Positions 12,358 to 24,269 of a stretch of 64,000 nt of DNA are shown here, piece by piece. The notes beneath the pieces are model-generated. The model was not told where the DNA came from. It worked only from the letters and a program-made list of their open reading frames with translations, and searched no databases. The DNA is from Leptospira tipperaryensis. Lineage in GTDB: Bacteria > Spirochaetota > Leptospiria > Leptospirales > Leptospiraceae. Location: contig NZ_CP015217.1 of NCBI RefSeq assembly GCF_001729245.1, positions 2,470,001-2,534,000 on the forward strand, given 5' to 3'. The translations under genes and the position numbers were made by a program. Numbering within the stretch: the first letter of the stretch is position 1; each line of letters starts with the position of its first letter.

Positions 12358-12928
12358 ATGTACACCGAAGATTTAAGCGAATTCCCAAAAGAATCAATCC
12401 TGTCCTTCGACGCAATTCCAGTGGAAGATAACTTTCTCCGAATGAATACTTCCAAGGAAAGTTATCTCTCACCGGTTTTGAAATTTGAATTTTAGAACGT
12501 GTAGTCGATTTATCTTCTTTAAGAAATTCCTCGGTTTCCATCTGAATCTGATTCTTCTTGTGGATGTATTCAAAATACATTTCTGAAAAATCAGGATTGA
12601 ATAGAACCTTCGTCGGAAGGAAAAAATCTTTTTCATACTTCCCACCGATCAAAGACACGATCTTTGACTCATTGATTTTTTTTACACGATGGCCAAAATT
12701 ATTCTCTGACTGATTATCTCGTATTTTTGTATGATTCCTGAACGTTCCTACCCATAAAGAGATACGGATTGTCCGAAGAAAAAGCGGCTCCTTAACAACT
12801 ACTTGGAAAAGAAATCGTCTTCGCTGACTTTTTTTTTCAGATCCACTCGATATCCTTTCAAAGAAATATTTATCATTTACGAATATTCTTAAAAAAGAAT
12901 ATATTTGAAATTCTATCGAATTTTTATT
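12356..12928 (-). pseudogene. start-less 190-codon open frame, possible gene remnant
   Basis: Read on the minus strand, one frame stays open for about 190 codons between stops near 12931 and 12356 but has no ATG. The only usual start codon I found is GTG at 12658, which would give 100 residues. The translation has normal composition, for example YEKDFFLPTKVLFNPDFSEM and YIHKKNQIQMETEEFLKED, and no gene lies on the opposite strand to explain it as a shadow. Codons look AT-richer than in neighbours. It may be the 3' part of a truncated gene. No family was recognised, and chance cannot be excluded. Confidence 0.35.
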
Positions 12929-12976
12929 TTACACTAAAATTTGAATGCATCCCTTTCGGGACTTTGAAAAGAATCT

Positions 12977-13582
12977 TTATTGGACAGAACGGCCGCGAGA
13001 CAGTATTTCCACCATCTCCGCTTTGAATTCTTGGAAGTATTCGTTCTTCCCTGTGATTCGAAAGAGTTGCGAACTTCCTTGAAAGAGTTTGAGAATTTTT
13101 TTTGCGGCTGCGAGAGAATTTAGAGACGGATCCAGATTTCCCTTTTTCTTTTCGGATTCAAAATACAATTCAAAGCTCCGAATCCAACCTTCTATGATTT
13201 TATCGGCGACAATTTCAAATTCTTCATTTTTCTCTTCTACGCTATTGATAAAACGCGCGACGGGACAGCCGATAAACTTTCCACTCTTCACTTGTTTCAA
13301 AAGAACTCCGCTCCAAGTGTGGATAAATTCTTTCCAAGAAGGCGCGCGTTCCATCATTCTCTGAAGACCGTTCTCGAAATTCTCCCCTTGAAGTTTGAGA
13401 TATTCCAGAGCGATCTCTTCTTTGGATTGAAAATAACGATAAAAGCTGGCTTTATGAGTTCCGGAATCTGCAATCAGCTGATTTGTGGAAGTTCCCGAAT
13501 AACCCCTCTGATAAAATAGATCCAAGGCGGAGGTCATCAGCCGATCGTAGGGATTACTCTGTTTTTCTAAATTCTGAGCCAT
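12977..13582 (-). CDS. TetR family transcriptional regulator
   Basis: A 201-residue repressor. Residues about 10-57 form the helix-turn-helix (ALDLFYQRGYSGTSTNQLI, then SGTHKASFYRYFQSKEEIAL), and the remaining residues are an all-helical ligand-binding domain of the AcrR/TetR_C type. It is divergent from a crotonase gene. Two palindromes lie in the 121-bp intergenic region, so autoregulation and control of the crotonase gene are likely. The inducer is probably an acyl-CoA or similar metabolite; this is inference from context. Confidence 0.92.
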   Translation of the reverse strand: MAQNLEKQSNPYDRLMTSALDLFYQRGYSGTSTNQLIADSGTHKASFYRYFQSKEEIALEYLKLQGENFENGLQRMMERAPSWKEFIHTWSGVLLKQVKSGKFIGCPVARFINSVEEKNEEFEIVADKIIEGWIRSFELYFESEKKKGNLDPSLNSLAAAKKILKLFQGSSQLFRITGKNEYFQEFKAEMVEILSRGRSVQ

Positions 13583-13637
13583 ACTAAAAGATCAGAGTCT
13601 CAGAACCTAAAAAAAGTTCAAGGAAAACTAAAAAATG

Positions 13638-13655
13638 ATAGACTAAATAGTCTAT
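13638..13655. promoter_or_regulatory. palindromic operator 1, likely TetR site
   Basis: ATAGACTAAATAGTCTAT is an 18-bp inverted repeat (ATAGACT-N4-AGTCTAT) between the divergent TetR and crotonase genes. A second copy starts 35 bp to the right. Confidence 0.75.
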
Positions 13656-13672
13656 AAAGAATTCAAACTATG

Positions 13673-13688
13673 TAGACCAGATAGTCTA
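13673..13688. promoter_or_regulatory. palindromic operator 2, likely TetR site
   Basis: TAGACCAGATAGTCTA (TAGAC-N6-GTCTA) repeats the half-sites of operator 1 and ends 15 bp before the crotonase start. Its position would block the crotonase promoter or ribosome entry. Sequence identity of the half-sites at both places supports one regulator. Confidence 0.75.
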
Positions 13689-13703
13689 TCGAAGGAAAAA
13701 ACC

Positions 13704-14486
13704 ATGTCGGAACTGATTCTCACTGAAAAAAAAGGTCCCATCTTACATATAATTTTTAACAGACCTGAAGAAAGAAACGCATTCAACGTTGACATGCTCT
13801 TTGCGCTGAGCCGCGCATACGATCAGTTAGAAGCGGATCCGGAAATTCGAGTCGGACTCGTCTACGCGAATGGAAAACAATTCACACTCGGCCTCGAACT
13901 GAAGAACGTTTCCGACTTCTTAAAAAAAGAAAGAAAATTTCCTCTTCCGGAAGAAAGCATAAATCCTTGGGGAACGACGGGTCGCCAGAGAACCAAGCCG
14001 GTCGTAGTCGCCGTTCATGGAATGTGTATCACTCTCGGAATCGAACTCATGCTCGCGAGCGATATTCGAATCGCCGCGAAACGTTCCGTCTTTGCACAAG
14101 TGGAAGTTCAGAGAGGAATTTTTCCTTTCGGCGGTGGCACGATGCGCTGGCCCGCTCAGTGCGGCTGGGGAAACGCAATGAAATACATTCTCACGGGAGA
14201 ACCTTTTGAAGCCGAAGAAGCGCTTCGCATCGGTCTCATCCAAGAAATCGTAGAAAAAAACGAACTCATCTCAAGAGGAATTCAACTCGCAGAAAAGGTC
14301 GCGGCCCAAGCCCCACTCGGTGTCTTCGCCACCCTAAAATCGGCGAGGGATTCGGTTCAATTTGGAGAAACCAAGGCGGCGGAAGACCTATTCCCTCAAC
14401 TTTTGACCTTGATGGATACAAAGGACGCGGAAGAAGGATTGAATTCCTTTATCGAAAAAAGGTCGGCCGTATTTCAAGGAAAATGA
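13704..14486 (+). CDS. enoyl-CoA hydratase/isomerase (crotonase) family protein
   Basis: A 260-residue crotonase-fold protein. The first oxyanion-hole strand is in GKQFTLGLELKN and the second in HGMCITLGIELMLASDI; QRGIFPFGGGTMRWP follows at the position of the catalytic loop. The usual Glu pair of true hydratases is not evident, so isomerase, hydrolase or other crotonase chemistry is possible. It likely acts on acyl-CoA in the cytoplasm. GAAGG precedes the ATG. Regulation by the divergent TetR protein is likely from the two operators. The zinc dehydrogenase gene follows 237 bp downstream. Confidence 0.87.
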   Translation: MSELILTEKKGPILHIIFNRPEERNAFNVDMLFALSRAYDQLEADPEIRVGLVYANGKQFTLGLELKNVSDFLKKERKFPLPEESINPWGTTGRQRTKPVVVAVHGMCITLGIELMLASDIRIAAKRSVFAQVEVQRGIFPFGGGTMRWPAQCGWGNAMKYILTGEPFEAEEALRIGLIQEIVEKNELISRGIQLAEKVAAQAPLGVFATLKSARDSVQFGETKAAEDLFPQLLTLMDTKDAEEGLNSFIEKRSAVFQGK

Positions 14487-14723
14487 ATATTCTTTAATCT
14501 TTATGTATCCTAAGAATGCTAAAAAGAATTGGTTTTTTCCGTAATCAATGGTGCCTTTCCGAATCGGGAAAAATCCTTTGAAAAATGAAAAGCTAAAAAA
14601 ACAGAATCCGTTTTTCAAAAAGAGTGCCTAAAAGACAAAAACAAGCAAAAGTCTAAAGATGGGCATCATCCATTCTTAGATTCCAATTCGAAATCGATCC
14701 TTATCAAAAAACATAGGTGAATC

Positions 14724-15755
14724 ATGAAACGAATCGTATTCAAAAAAAAGAATGTCTTAGAATGGGAAGAAGTTCCCGAACCGACCATCCAGGGAAAAAA
14801 CCAAGCCATCGTCAAACCTCTCGCGGTCTCTCGGTGCGACCTCGACATTCCGATCGTAAACGGAGACACTCTGATGCGACCGGGAATTCCCGTCGGGCAC
14901 GAATTCGTCGGCGTAATTGTGGAAACAAGCCCCGAGATCGAAAATGAATTCCCCAAAGGGACCAAAGTAATCATTCCGTTTCAGGTCTCTTGCGGGCTTT
15001 GTCCGGAATGTATGGATGGACATTCCAAAGCCTGTAACTCAGTTCCACCCGCAAGTTTTTACGGGATGGGACCGGGAGCAAAACAATTCGGGGGCGCACT
15101 CGCCGAAAGAATTTGGGTTCCGTTTGCAAAGCAGATGCTCATTCCAATGCCTTCGTCCGTCGACGCAATTGCTCTCGCCGCGATCAGCGATAATATGGTA
15201 GAAGCTTGGAAATTGGTCGGTCAGTGGCTGGAGAAAAAACCGAAAACTCCTGTGATGATCTTAGGCGGATCCGCGTCCAGCATCGCCTTATATTCAGCTT
15301 CTCTTGCAGTCGGTATGGGGGCGTCCGAAGTTTTATACATAGACAACGACGAGGAAAGACTGAAAATCGCGAACGAGTTAGGCGCAACCGTTGCTCCTTA
15401 TTCTTCTCTTCCCAAGTCGTGGACAAAAAGATTTCCTCTCATCGCGGATTGTCACGGACAAAAAGAAGGATGGGATTTTTGTCTGAGATCTCTTTCCACG
15501 GAAGGAATCTACGGATGTGCGTCAGTTCACTGGACCAATAAATTAGAAATTCCTTATTTAGAATTGTATAATACGGGTGCGACGGTCAAAATAGGAAAGG
15601 TCGATTCCAAAGAATTTATTCCCAAGATGTTGGAAATGATCGAAGAGAAAAAAATCCAACCGGAAAAGGTGGTTACGGCGACTTGCAATTTTGAAGACGC
15701 GATCCACGCCTGGCCGGAACCCGCCGTAAAGTTAGTGGTAAATATGAATCTTTAA
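14724..15755 (+). CDS. zinc-dependent alcohol dehydrogenase family protein
   Basis: A 343-residue medium-chain dehydrogenase/reductase. Catalytic zinc ligands are suggested by the Cys in SRCDLDIP and by GHEFVG; the structural-zinc loop is CGLCPECMDGHSKAC. The Rossmann part contains MILGGSASSIALYSASLAVG and a shared acidic residue in YIDNDEERL, pointing to NAD(H). The GGSASS motif departs slightly from GxGxxG. It likely oxidises an alcohol or polyol. The substrate is not evident. It stands alone, followed by repeats. Confidence 0.87.
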   Translation: MKRIVFKKKNVLEWEEVPEPTIQGKNQAIVKPLAVSRCDLDIPIVNGDTLMRPGIPVGHEFVGVIVETSPEIENEFPKGTKVIIPFQVSCGLCPECMDGHSKACNSVPPASFYGMGPGAKQFGGALAERIWVPFAKQMLIPMPSSVDAIALAAISDNMVEAWKLVGQWLEKKPKTPVMILGGSASSIALYSASLAVGMGASEVLYIDNDEERLKIANELGATVAPYSSLPKSWTKRFPLIADCHGQKEGWDFCLRSLSTEGIYGCASVHWTNKLEIPYLELYNTGATVKIGKVDSKEFIPKMLEMIEEKKIQPEKVVTATCNFEDAIHAWPEPAVKLVVNMNL

Positions 15756-15822
15756 CCTTGCTAAACAACTTGCTCCTTCGGAAGGCCCACATCTTTTCTG
15801 GAGGAGTTTTTTTTAAGGACTT

Positions 15823-15935
15823 TTAGGAGTTCCTACATTTTCGACTCAGAATTTCATCTTGAAAAAAAGAAACTTCTGTGATAGAGAAAGGTTCGCCGAG
15901 GTTTCCCACGAACCCGCCTCCTCCACCCAAGTTCA
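15823..15935 (+). repeat. dispersed intergenic element, partial copy B1
   Basis: Begins TTAGGAGTTCCTAC, then CTGTGATAGAGAAAGG and CCTCCACCCAAGTTCAG, matching copy A in order. The right half, with the stem partner and the closing GTCGGA palindrome, is missing. It is probably a truncated copy next to the fuller copy B2. Confidence 0.7.
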
Positions 15936-16009
15936 GCATAACCTTACCCGCTAGTTGAGAGGTGATGCAACGAGAATCGTCCCACAAGGAAGGGCTATTG
16001 TTAGAGTTC

Positions 16010-16144
16010 CTACATGAGACTTTTTTCTTGCAAAATTAGAATTTTGTGATATAGAAAAGTTTCCGGAATTTTTCCACCACCCGCCCCTCCGCCCAAAATT
16101 TGGGTGGGGCGCGCGTCTTTACGGCAAGACGTCGTAACAACGAC
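16010..16144 (+). repeat. dispersed intergenic element, copy B2
   Basis: Starts GTTAGAGTTCCTAC (16010-16023), contains TTTTGTGATATAGAAAAG and a long GC-rich hairpin (CCGCCCAAA / TTTGGGTGG), and ends GTCGTAACAACGAC (16131-16144), a degenerate form of the closing palindrome. It lies in the 442-bp gap between the zinc dehydrogenase and clpS genes. Besides copies B1 and B2 I see nothing else in this gap. Confidence 0.8.
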
Positions 16145-16197
16145 GATTCTTCCTAAAAAAATGAGAGTTTAATTTTTGAATATGGGAAGGCGCGTTT

Positions 16198-16518
<321 letters not shown>

Positions 16519-16688
16519 CTTTCAACTCAAAGCCCGAGAAAAGTAAAAGAAGAATTTCGATCTCGACCACCCTCTCTCAAACCGAGCGAGAGCGCCGATA
16601 AAAGAATGTCTTTCTTCTTCTTTTGCGATCCATAGAATCTCAGTTTCTGAAAACTCCAAAGCCGATCGCAGAAGAATGGGGGAAAACA

Positions 16689-17651
16689 TTATCCTTTGAG
16701 TTGAATCGCTTTTTTTGCAGTCTCAACGATATTTTTAGAACGAAGACCGAAATAATCCAGAAGTTCCTTCCAAGTTCCCGACTTTCCGAATTGATCCTTC
16801 ATTCCTACTTTGAGGACGTGAACTGGATATTCTTCCGAAAGAAACTCACTCACCGCAGAACCGAGTCCGCCGACAACGTTGTGTTCTTCACAGGTGACGA
16901 CCGCTCTGCACTCTTTCGCGTATTTCAGGATGGCTTCTCTGTCGATCGGTTTGATCGTCGCCATGTTCAAAAGAGTCGCGGAAATCCCTTCTTTAGAAAG
17001 TTCTTCTACCGCTTTCATCGCTTCGCTTACGATCACTCCGTTTGCAATGATGAGAACGTCTTTCCCTTCTCTCATTACCTCGGCTTTACCGATTACAAAT
17101 TGATAATTCTCTCTTTCGATCACGGGAACATTCGGACGACCCACACGAACATAGACCGGACCTTTGTAGTCCGCGATCGCGTGAATGATCTGTTTACATT
17201 CGTTGTAATCGGCGGGACAGATAACGGTCATTTCGGGAATGGCTCTCATAATCGCGAAGTCTTCGATACACTGGTGGGACGCTCCGTCCTCACCCACTGT
17301 GACTCCGCCGTGAGAGGCTACTAATTTTACGTTTAAGAATGGATAAACGACGCTGTTACGTACCACTTCCCAGGCTCTTCCCGCGAGAAACATCGCAAAG
17401 GAAGAAGCGAACGGAGTCATACCGGAAAGTGCGAGTCCGGCCGCGTGTCCGACTAAGTTCTGTTCGGCGACCCCTACGTTGAAAAAACGTTCCGGAAATG
17501 CTTTCGCAAACTTATTCGTCTTTGTGGATCCGGAAAGATCCGCGTCCAGAACGACTACGTCCGGACGGGAAACCCCGAGTTCATGCAGCGCATCCCCGTA
17601 ACCGTCACGAGTTGCTTTTTCTGTCGCAGTTGCTGTACTAGGAGCTCCCAT
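16689..17651 (-). CDS. transketolase C-terminal subunit
   Basis: A 320-residue protein equal to the pyrimidine-binding and C-terminal domains of transketolase/DXS-like enzymes. Visible motifs include [19 protein letters not shown] (the catalytic Glu region), [15 protein letters not shown] and [16 protein letters not shown]. The thiamin-diphosphate-binding N-terminal subunit is not in this window, so it must be encoded elsewhere. The gene is 8 bp from the metK gene on the same strand, and the two are probably cotranscribed. The protein acts in the non-oxidative pentose phosphate pathway or a related two-subunit transketolase. Confidence 0.88.
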   Translation of the reverse strand: MGAPSTATATEKATRDGYGDALHELGVSRPDVVVLDADLSGSTKTNKFAKAFPERFFNVGVAEQNLVGHAAGLALSGMTPFASSFAMFLAGRAWEVVRNSVVYPFLNVKLVASHGGVTVGEDGASHQCIEDFAIMRAIPEMTVICPADYNECKQIIHAIADYKGPVYVRVGRPNVPVIERENYQFVIGKAEVMREGKDVLIIANGVIVSEAMKAVEELSKEGISATLLNMATIKPIDREAILKYAKECRAVVTCEEHNVVGGLGSAVSEFLSEEYPVHVLKVGMKDQFGKSGTWKELLDYFGLRSKNIVETAKKAIQLKG

Positions 17652-17658
17652 TTTTTTC

Positions 17659-18819
<1,161 letters not shown>

Positions 18820-19007
18820 CTGTTCTTCCTGATGGGTGAAATTGACTGAGTATCCGTAAGGAAAACCCGCTTTCATTCCAAAAACCTATGGATTCCTTCA
18901 GTGTCAAGAAGATCCAAACTATGTTCCCAACCGATTCTATAACAAATTGAACCGTTTACATCGGAATTGAATTGAATCGAGAGCCACCCGAATATTTTTG
19001 AGAAACA

Positions 19008-19406
19008 ATGAAAATCCGAGTCTCCGACATCAAAGTTAAGAATCGTATCCGAAAAGATCTGGGCGATCTTCGCCCCCTAAAAGAATCCATTCAGAAGTTG
19101 GGTCTTTTGCATCCGATTCTCATCGACCTCGACAATACCTTGATCTCGGGAGAAAGAAGACTCGAAAGCGTAAAGAACCTCGGTTGGGAATACGTCGACG
19201 TTCGGATTGTAGACATTCGAAATAAAAAAGAAAGAGTGCAGATGGAGGCCGAAGAAAACAATATCCGTTTAGAATTTACTTCGGAAGAACAAGAAAGGGT
19301 TCAGGAACTCCTCAAGAGGTATTCGTATTCAACAATCTTTGGAAAAATCCTTGCGTGGATTTTGGATCTCTGGGACTGGATCAAACGATTTTTCCAAAAA
19401 AAATGA
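19008..19406 (+). CDS. ParB/Srx-like domain protein with hydrophobic tail
   Basis: A 132-residue protein. Residues 1-90 are a ParB N-terminal (ParB/sulfiredoxin fold) domain with IRKDLGDLRPLKESI, GLLHPILID and the nucleotide-binding box GERRL. The DNA-binding helix-turn-helix and dimerisation domains of true ParB are missing. Residues about 108-132 (YSTIFGKILAWILDLWDWIK) form a Trp-rich amphipathic or membrane-anchoring helix. It may be a CTP- or ATP-binding protein tethered to the membrane. It lies between metK and lipL32, and its role is unknown. Confidence 0.75.
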   Translation: MKIRVSDIKVKNRIRKDLGDLRPLKESIQKLGLLHPILIDLDNTLISGERRLESVKNLGWEYVDVRIVDIRNKKERVQMEAEENNIRLEFTSEEQERVQELLKRYSYSTIFGKILAWILDLWDWIKRFFQKK

Positions 19407-19611
19407 AATCCCTGCTGACTGTTTGGTGATTTAGAACTTTTTTCCAAAAAGATTCTGATTACTTGAATCCGATCCTGCAACCGTTCTCAAGGATCTATTG
19501 AGACTTTTGAATCCAATTTAAGTTCCATTTTAATCGGATTCTATCACTTTCAGGTAAAAAATTATTCAATATTGATTTACAAAAAGCTCCCGAGTCCATA
19601 CCGTGATTTTC

Positions 19612-20447
<836 letters not shown>

Positions 20448-20478
20448 TTCACACTTAGTTTTACAGTTGTTTAAGGTA

Positions 20479-20505
20479 AAAAGCCACCGCAAGGTGGCTT
20501 TTTTT
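20479..20505 (+). terminator. rho-independent terminator of lipL32
   Basis: AAAGCCACC pairs with GGTGGCTTT around a GCAA tetraloop and is followed by a T tract. Confidence 0.93.
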
Positions 20506-20937
20506 ATACGAGCGTCGCCTAAACAAAAAGATCGAAAGATACAAACTTCTACGAATTCTTATACCAACTAAAAAACAAAAGAATGAAGAAATCAATCGGA
20601 GCTTCTTTTTAAATTCGTTTTTTCAAAAGAAAACAAACCCTTCACTTTCCGAAAAGTCCGGAAATTCTTAAAACCCCGCGTTGAATCTACTTGCAATTTA
20701 CCGAATTCGTATAAAATTTAAGAAAGGGTCTTTTGTAATCCCGAGAATTCCTTTTAAAAAGAACGATCAAGATTCTTCTTTTCTTTCCGGAATCTCACGA
20801 CTTAGAAACCTTCCTTTTCTGGAATTCTCCAAACAACGTTCGATAGCGAAGAATTTCGGTTTTCAAGGTGGAAATCTGGCTCCGGAGTGGCAATAAGACT
20901 AAAATCAACCTGAACATAAGTTCATAAAGGATTTGAA
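20506..20937. other. intergenic region, nothing recognised
   Basis: A 432-bp AT-rich gap between the lipL32 terminator and the acyl-CoA dehydrogenase gene. Short open frames occur but look Arg/Ser-rich and have no ribosome binding site. It must contain the acyl-CoA dehydrogenase promoter; AAAGGA at the right end is that gene's ribosome binding site. Confidence 0.6.
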
Positions 20938-22695
<1,758 letters not shown>

Positions 22696-22874
22696 AACTC
22701 TTTCCTTCTGATTCCCACACTGATTTTCGAAACTTCCGAGATCTGTGTGGGAACTCCCTCTTCGAATCCTTTTTCTACAAACCCATTGTTTTCCAAAAAA
22801 AAGTTGCTGGAACTTATTCCAAACTCGGATTGAACGCAGCTTCGACACTACCCGGCTTCCGAGGAGAATGGACG

Positions 22875-23614
22875 ATGGTTCACAAAGTATTCAGTTTCCT
22901 CTTTGAGCTGATTTATAAAAAGGTTTCCCAAAAGACGTTCGCATCAATAAGGAGTTTGGAATTCTCAGCCTAAATGGAAAGTTTATCTTTTTATTAACTT
23001 TGATTTTACTTTCCCTTTTTGTTTCTTTGGGAAACTCGACTCCGATCACGATCGGACTTATTATCTTAATGACGTTTATAGAAACGTCACTTCTGACATT
23101 TCTCTACTTTCAGTCGATCAACAGGACCCTCGATCAAATCAATCTTGCTGCCAACCATCTCGTGGTGGGAGGAAGCGGGCCCTTCCCCTTCTCTCCATCG
23201 ATCGCGAATTTATACTCTTAGCCGAAAATTCTGAAAAAGACACATCCGACGTCGGAAAGATTCGGGACAATCTCCAACAACTCGGAGACGAAAAAACCTC
23301 GGAGCTCAGAAATTCCCTGGATATCGTCGAAAAATTAAGATCGCAACAGGACGGAGAATACTTTCTCACTTCTCTTTTGATACAACCTCTGAGTCTAAAT
23401 AAATCCACGGGAGACAAGGTACATGTCGATTTCCTAATGAAGCAGAAAAACATTCGTCTTTCACGGAAAAAAAAAGAATTTTGATTCTGCGATATTCTCC
23501 TTACAAGAAGCGTGGAAGATTCATCCCGAATCCGAAAAACTCTCGAGTCTTACCAAAACTTTAAAGAAAGAAAAATCACTGGCTTCCGATGGATTCGATT
23601 CTATCGGATTCTAA
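22875..23614 (+). pseudogene. degraded SpoIIE-type (PP2C) phosphatase gene
   Basis: Pieces of one protein lie in different frames. The frame in use around 22949-23180 encodes KFIFLLTLILLSLFVSLG, a second membrane segment, then a HAMP-like linker (INRTLDQINLAANHLVVGG). Near 23175 (GGGCCC then CCCC) the frame shifts, and SIDREFILLAENSEKDT, a coiled region, and QDGEYFLTSLLIQPLSLNK follow; this resembles the start of leptospiral SpoIIE phosphatase domains. At the A9 run (23467-23475) it shifts again into FDSAIFSLQEAWKIHPESEK. The catalytic Asp motifs are missing, so an internal deletion is likely. The family assignment rests on remembered leptospiral sequences. Confidence 0.65.
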
Positions 23615-24235
23615 GATCCGAACCCCGGCCGGTTCTTTTTGCGCGATCGTAATCATTGCCTTTGCAACCGTTCTTCCGTGAATCGATCTGTATTTTCGAG
23701 TTCCTCCCAAAAGGAAGGGATTTACGACCTTGAATAAAAGATGTCCTACGGTTTCACCAAAACGATTTTCCTCCCGTTCTCCCTCGAGCAAAGAAGGACG
23801 AAAGATTCCCGTAAAAGAAAAGCCTACCTTCTCAAGATCCCTTTCCATCTCGCCCTTGACTCGATTGTAAAAAACCATCGACTTAAAATCCGCTCCGAGA
23901 GCGCTCACTACCAAAAAGGATTTCGCGCCGGCGGATTTGGTAAGTTTTGCGAGTTTTAAAACGTATTCGTAATCCACTTTTCTAAAATTCTCCTGGCTCC
24001 CGGCTTTGGAAATCGTAGTTCCCAAACTGCAAAATACATCCGTGATACCTTTTGGAAGCGATGTAGCAGATAACGTGTCATAATCCGAAACAATTTCTTC
24101 GGCTCCTGTGATCGATCCGGCCCTTCTTACGAGAGCGTAGATCTTAGAATAGTCGCCGCAATGAGACAATTCTTCCAAAAGATACTTTCCGATCAGACCG
24201 GAGGCGCCGGCGACCAATGCAATTTTTTGACTCAT
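23576..24235 (-). CDS. NAD(P)H-binding oxidoreductase, HTATIP2-like atypical SDR
   Basis: A 219-residue NAD(P)-binding protein. The Rossmann motif is VAGASGLIGKYLLEEL. FCSLGTTISKAGSQENFRKVD and the YNRVKGEMERDL segment (the Y-x-x-x-K pair) match the TIP30/HTATIP2-like branch of extended SDRs. It probably binds NADPH; its substrate is unknown. Its last 39 bp overlap the convergent end of the broken phosphatase gene. The start is 34 bp from the longest possible start of the divergent cyclase gene. Confidence 0.85.
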   Translation of the reverse strand: MSQKIALVAGASGLIGKYLLEELSHCGDYSKIYALVRRAGSITGAEEIVSDYDTLSATSLPKGITDVFCSLGTTISKAGSQENFRKVDYEYVLKLAKLTKSAGAKSFLVVSALGADFKSMVFYNRVKGEMERDLEKVGFSFTGIFRPSLLEGEREENRFGETVGHLLFKVVNPFLLGGTRKYRSIHGRTVAKAMITIAQKEPAGVRILESDRIESIGSQ

Positions 24236-24269
24236 TCTTCCCTTTTCTCCCGAAACATATCCGGAAACT

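Noticed and set aside
16623..17324. Long plus-strand frame of 233 codons
   Set aside because: It lies fully antisense to the transketolase subunit gene and has the Arg/Phe/Ser-rich composition of shadow frames.
18820..19007. Possible SAM riboswitch upstream of metK
   Set aside because: I looked for conserved SAM-riboswitch core elements and found none; the leader is short and AT-rich.
20681..20896. 71-codon frame between lipL32 and the acyl-CoA dehydrogenase gene
   Set aside because: No ribosome binding site, irregular composition and no recognisable domain; probably chance.
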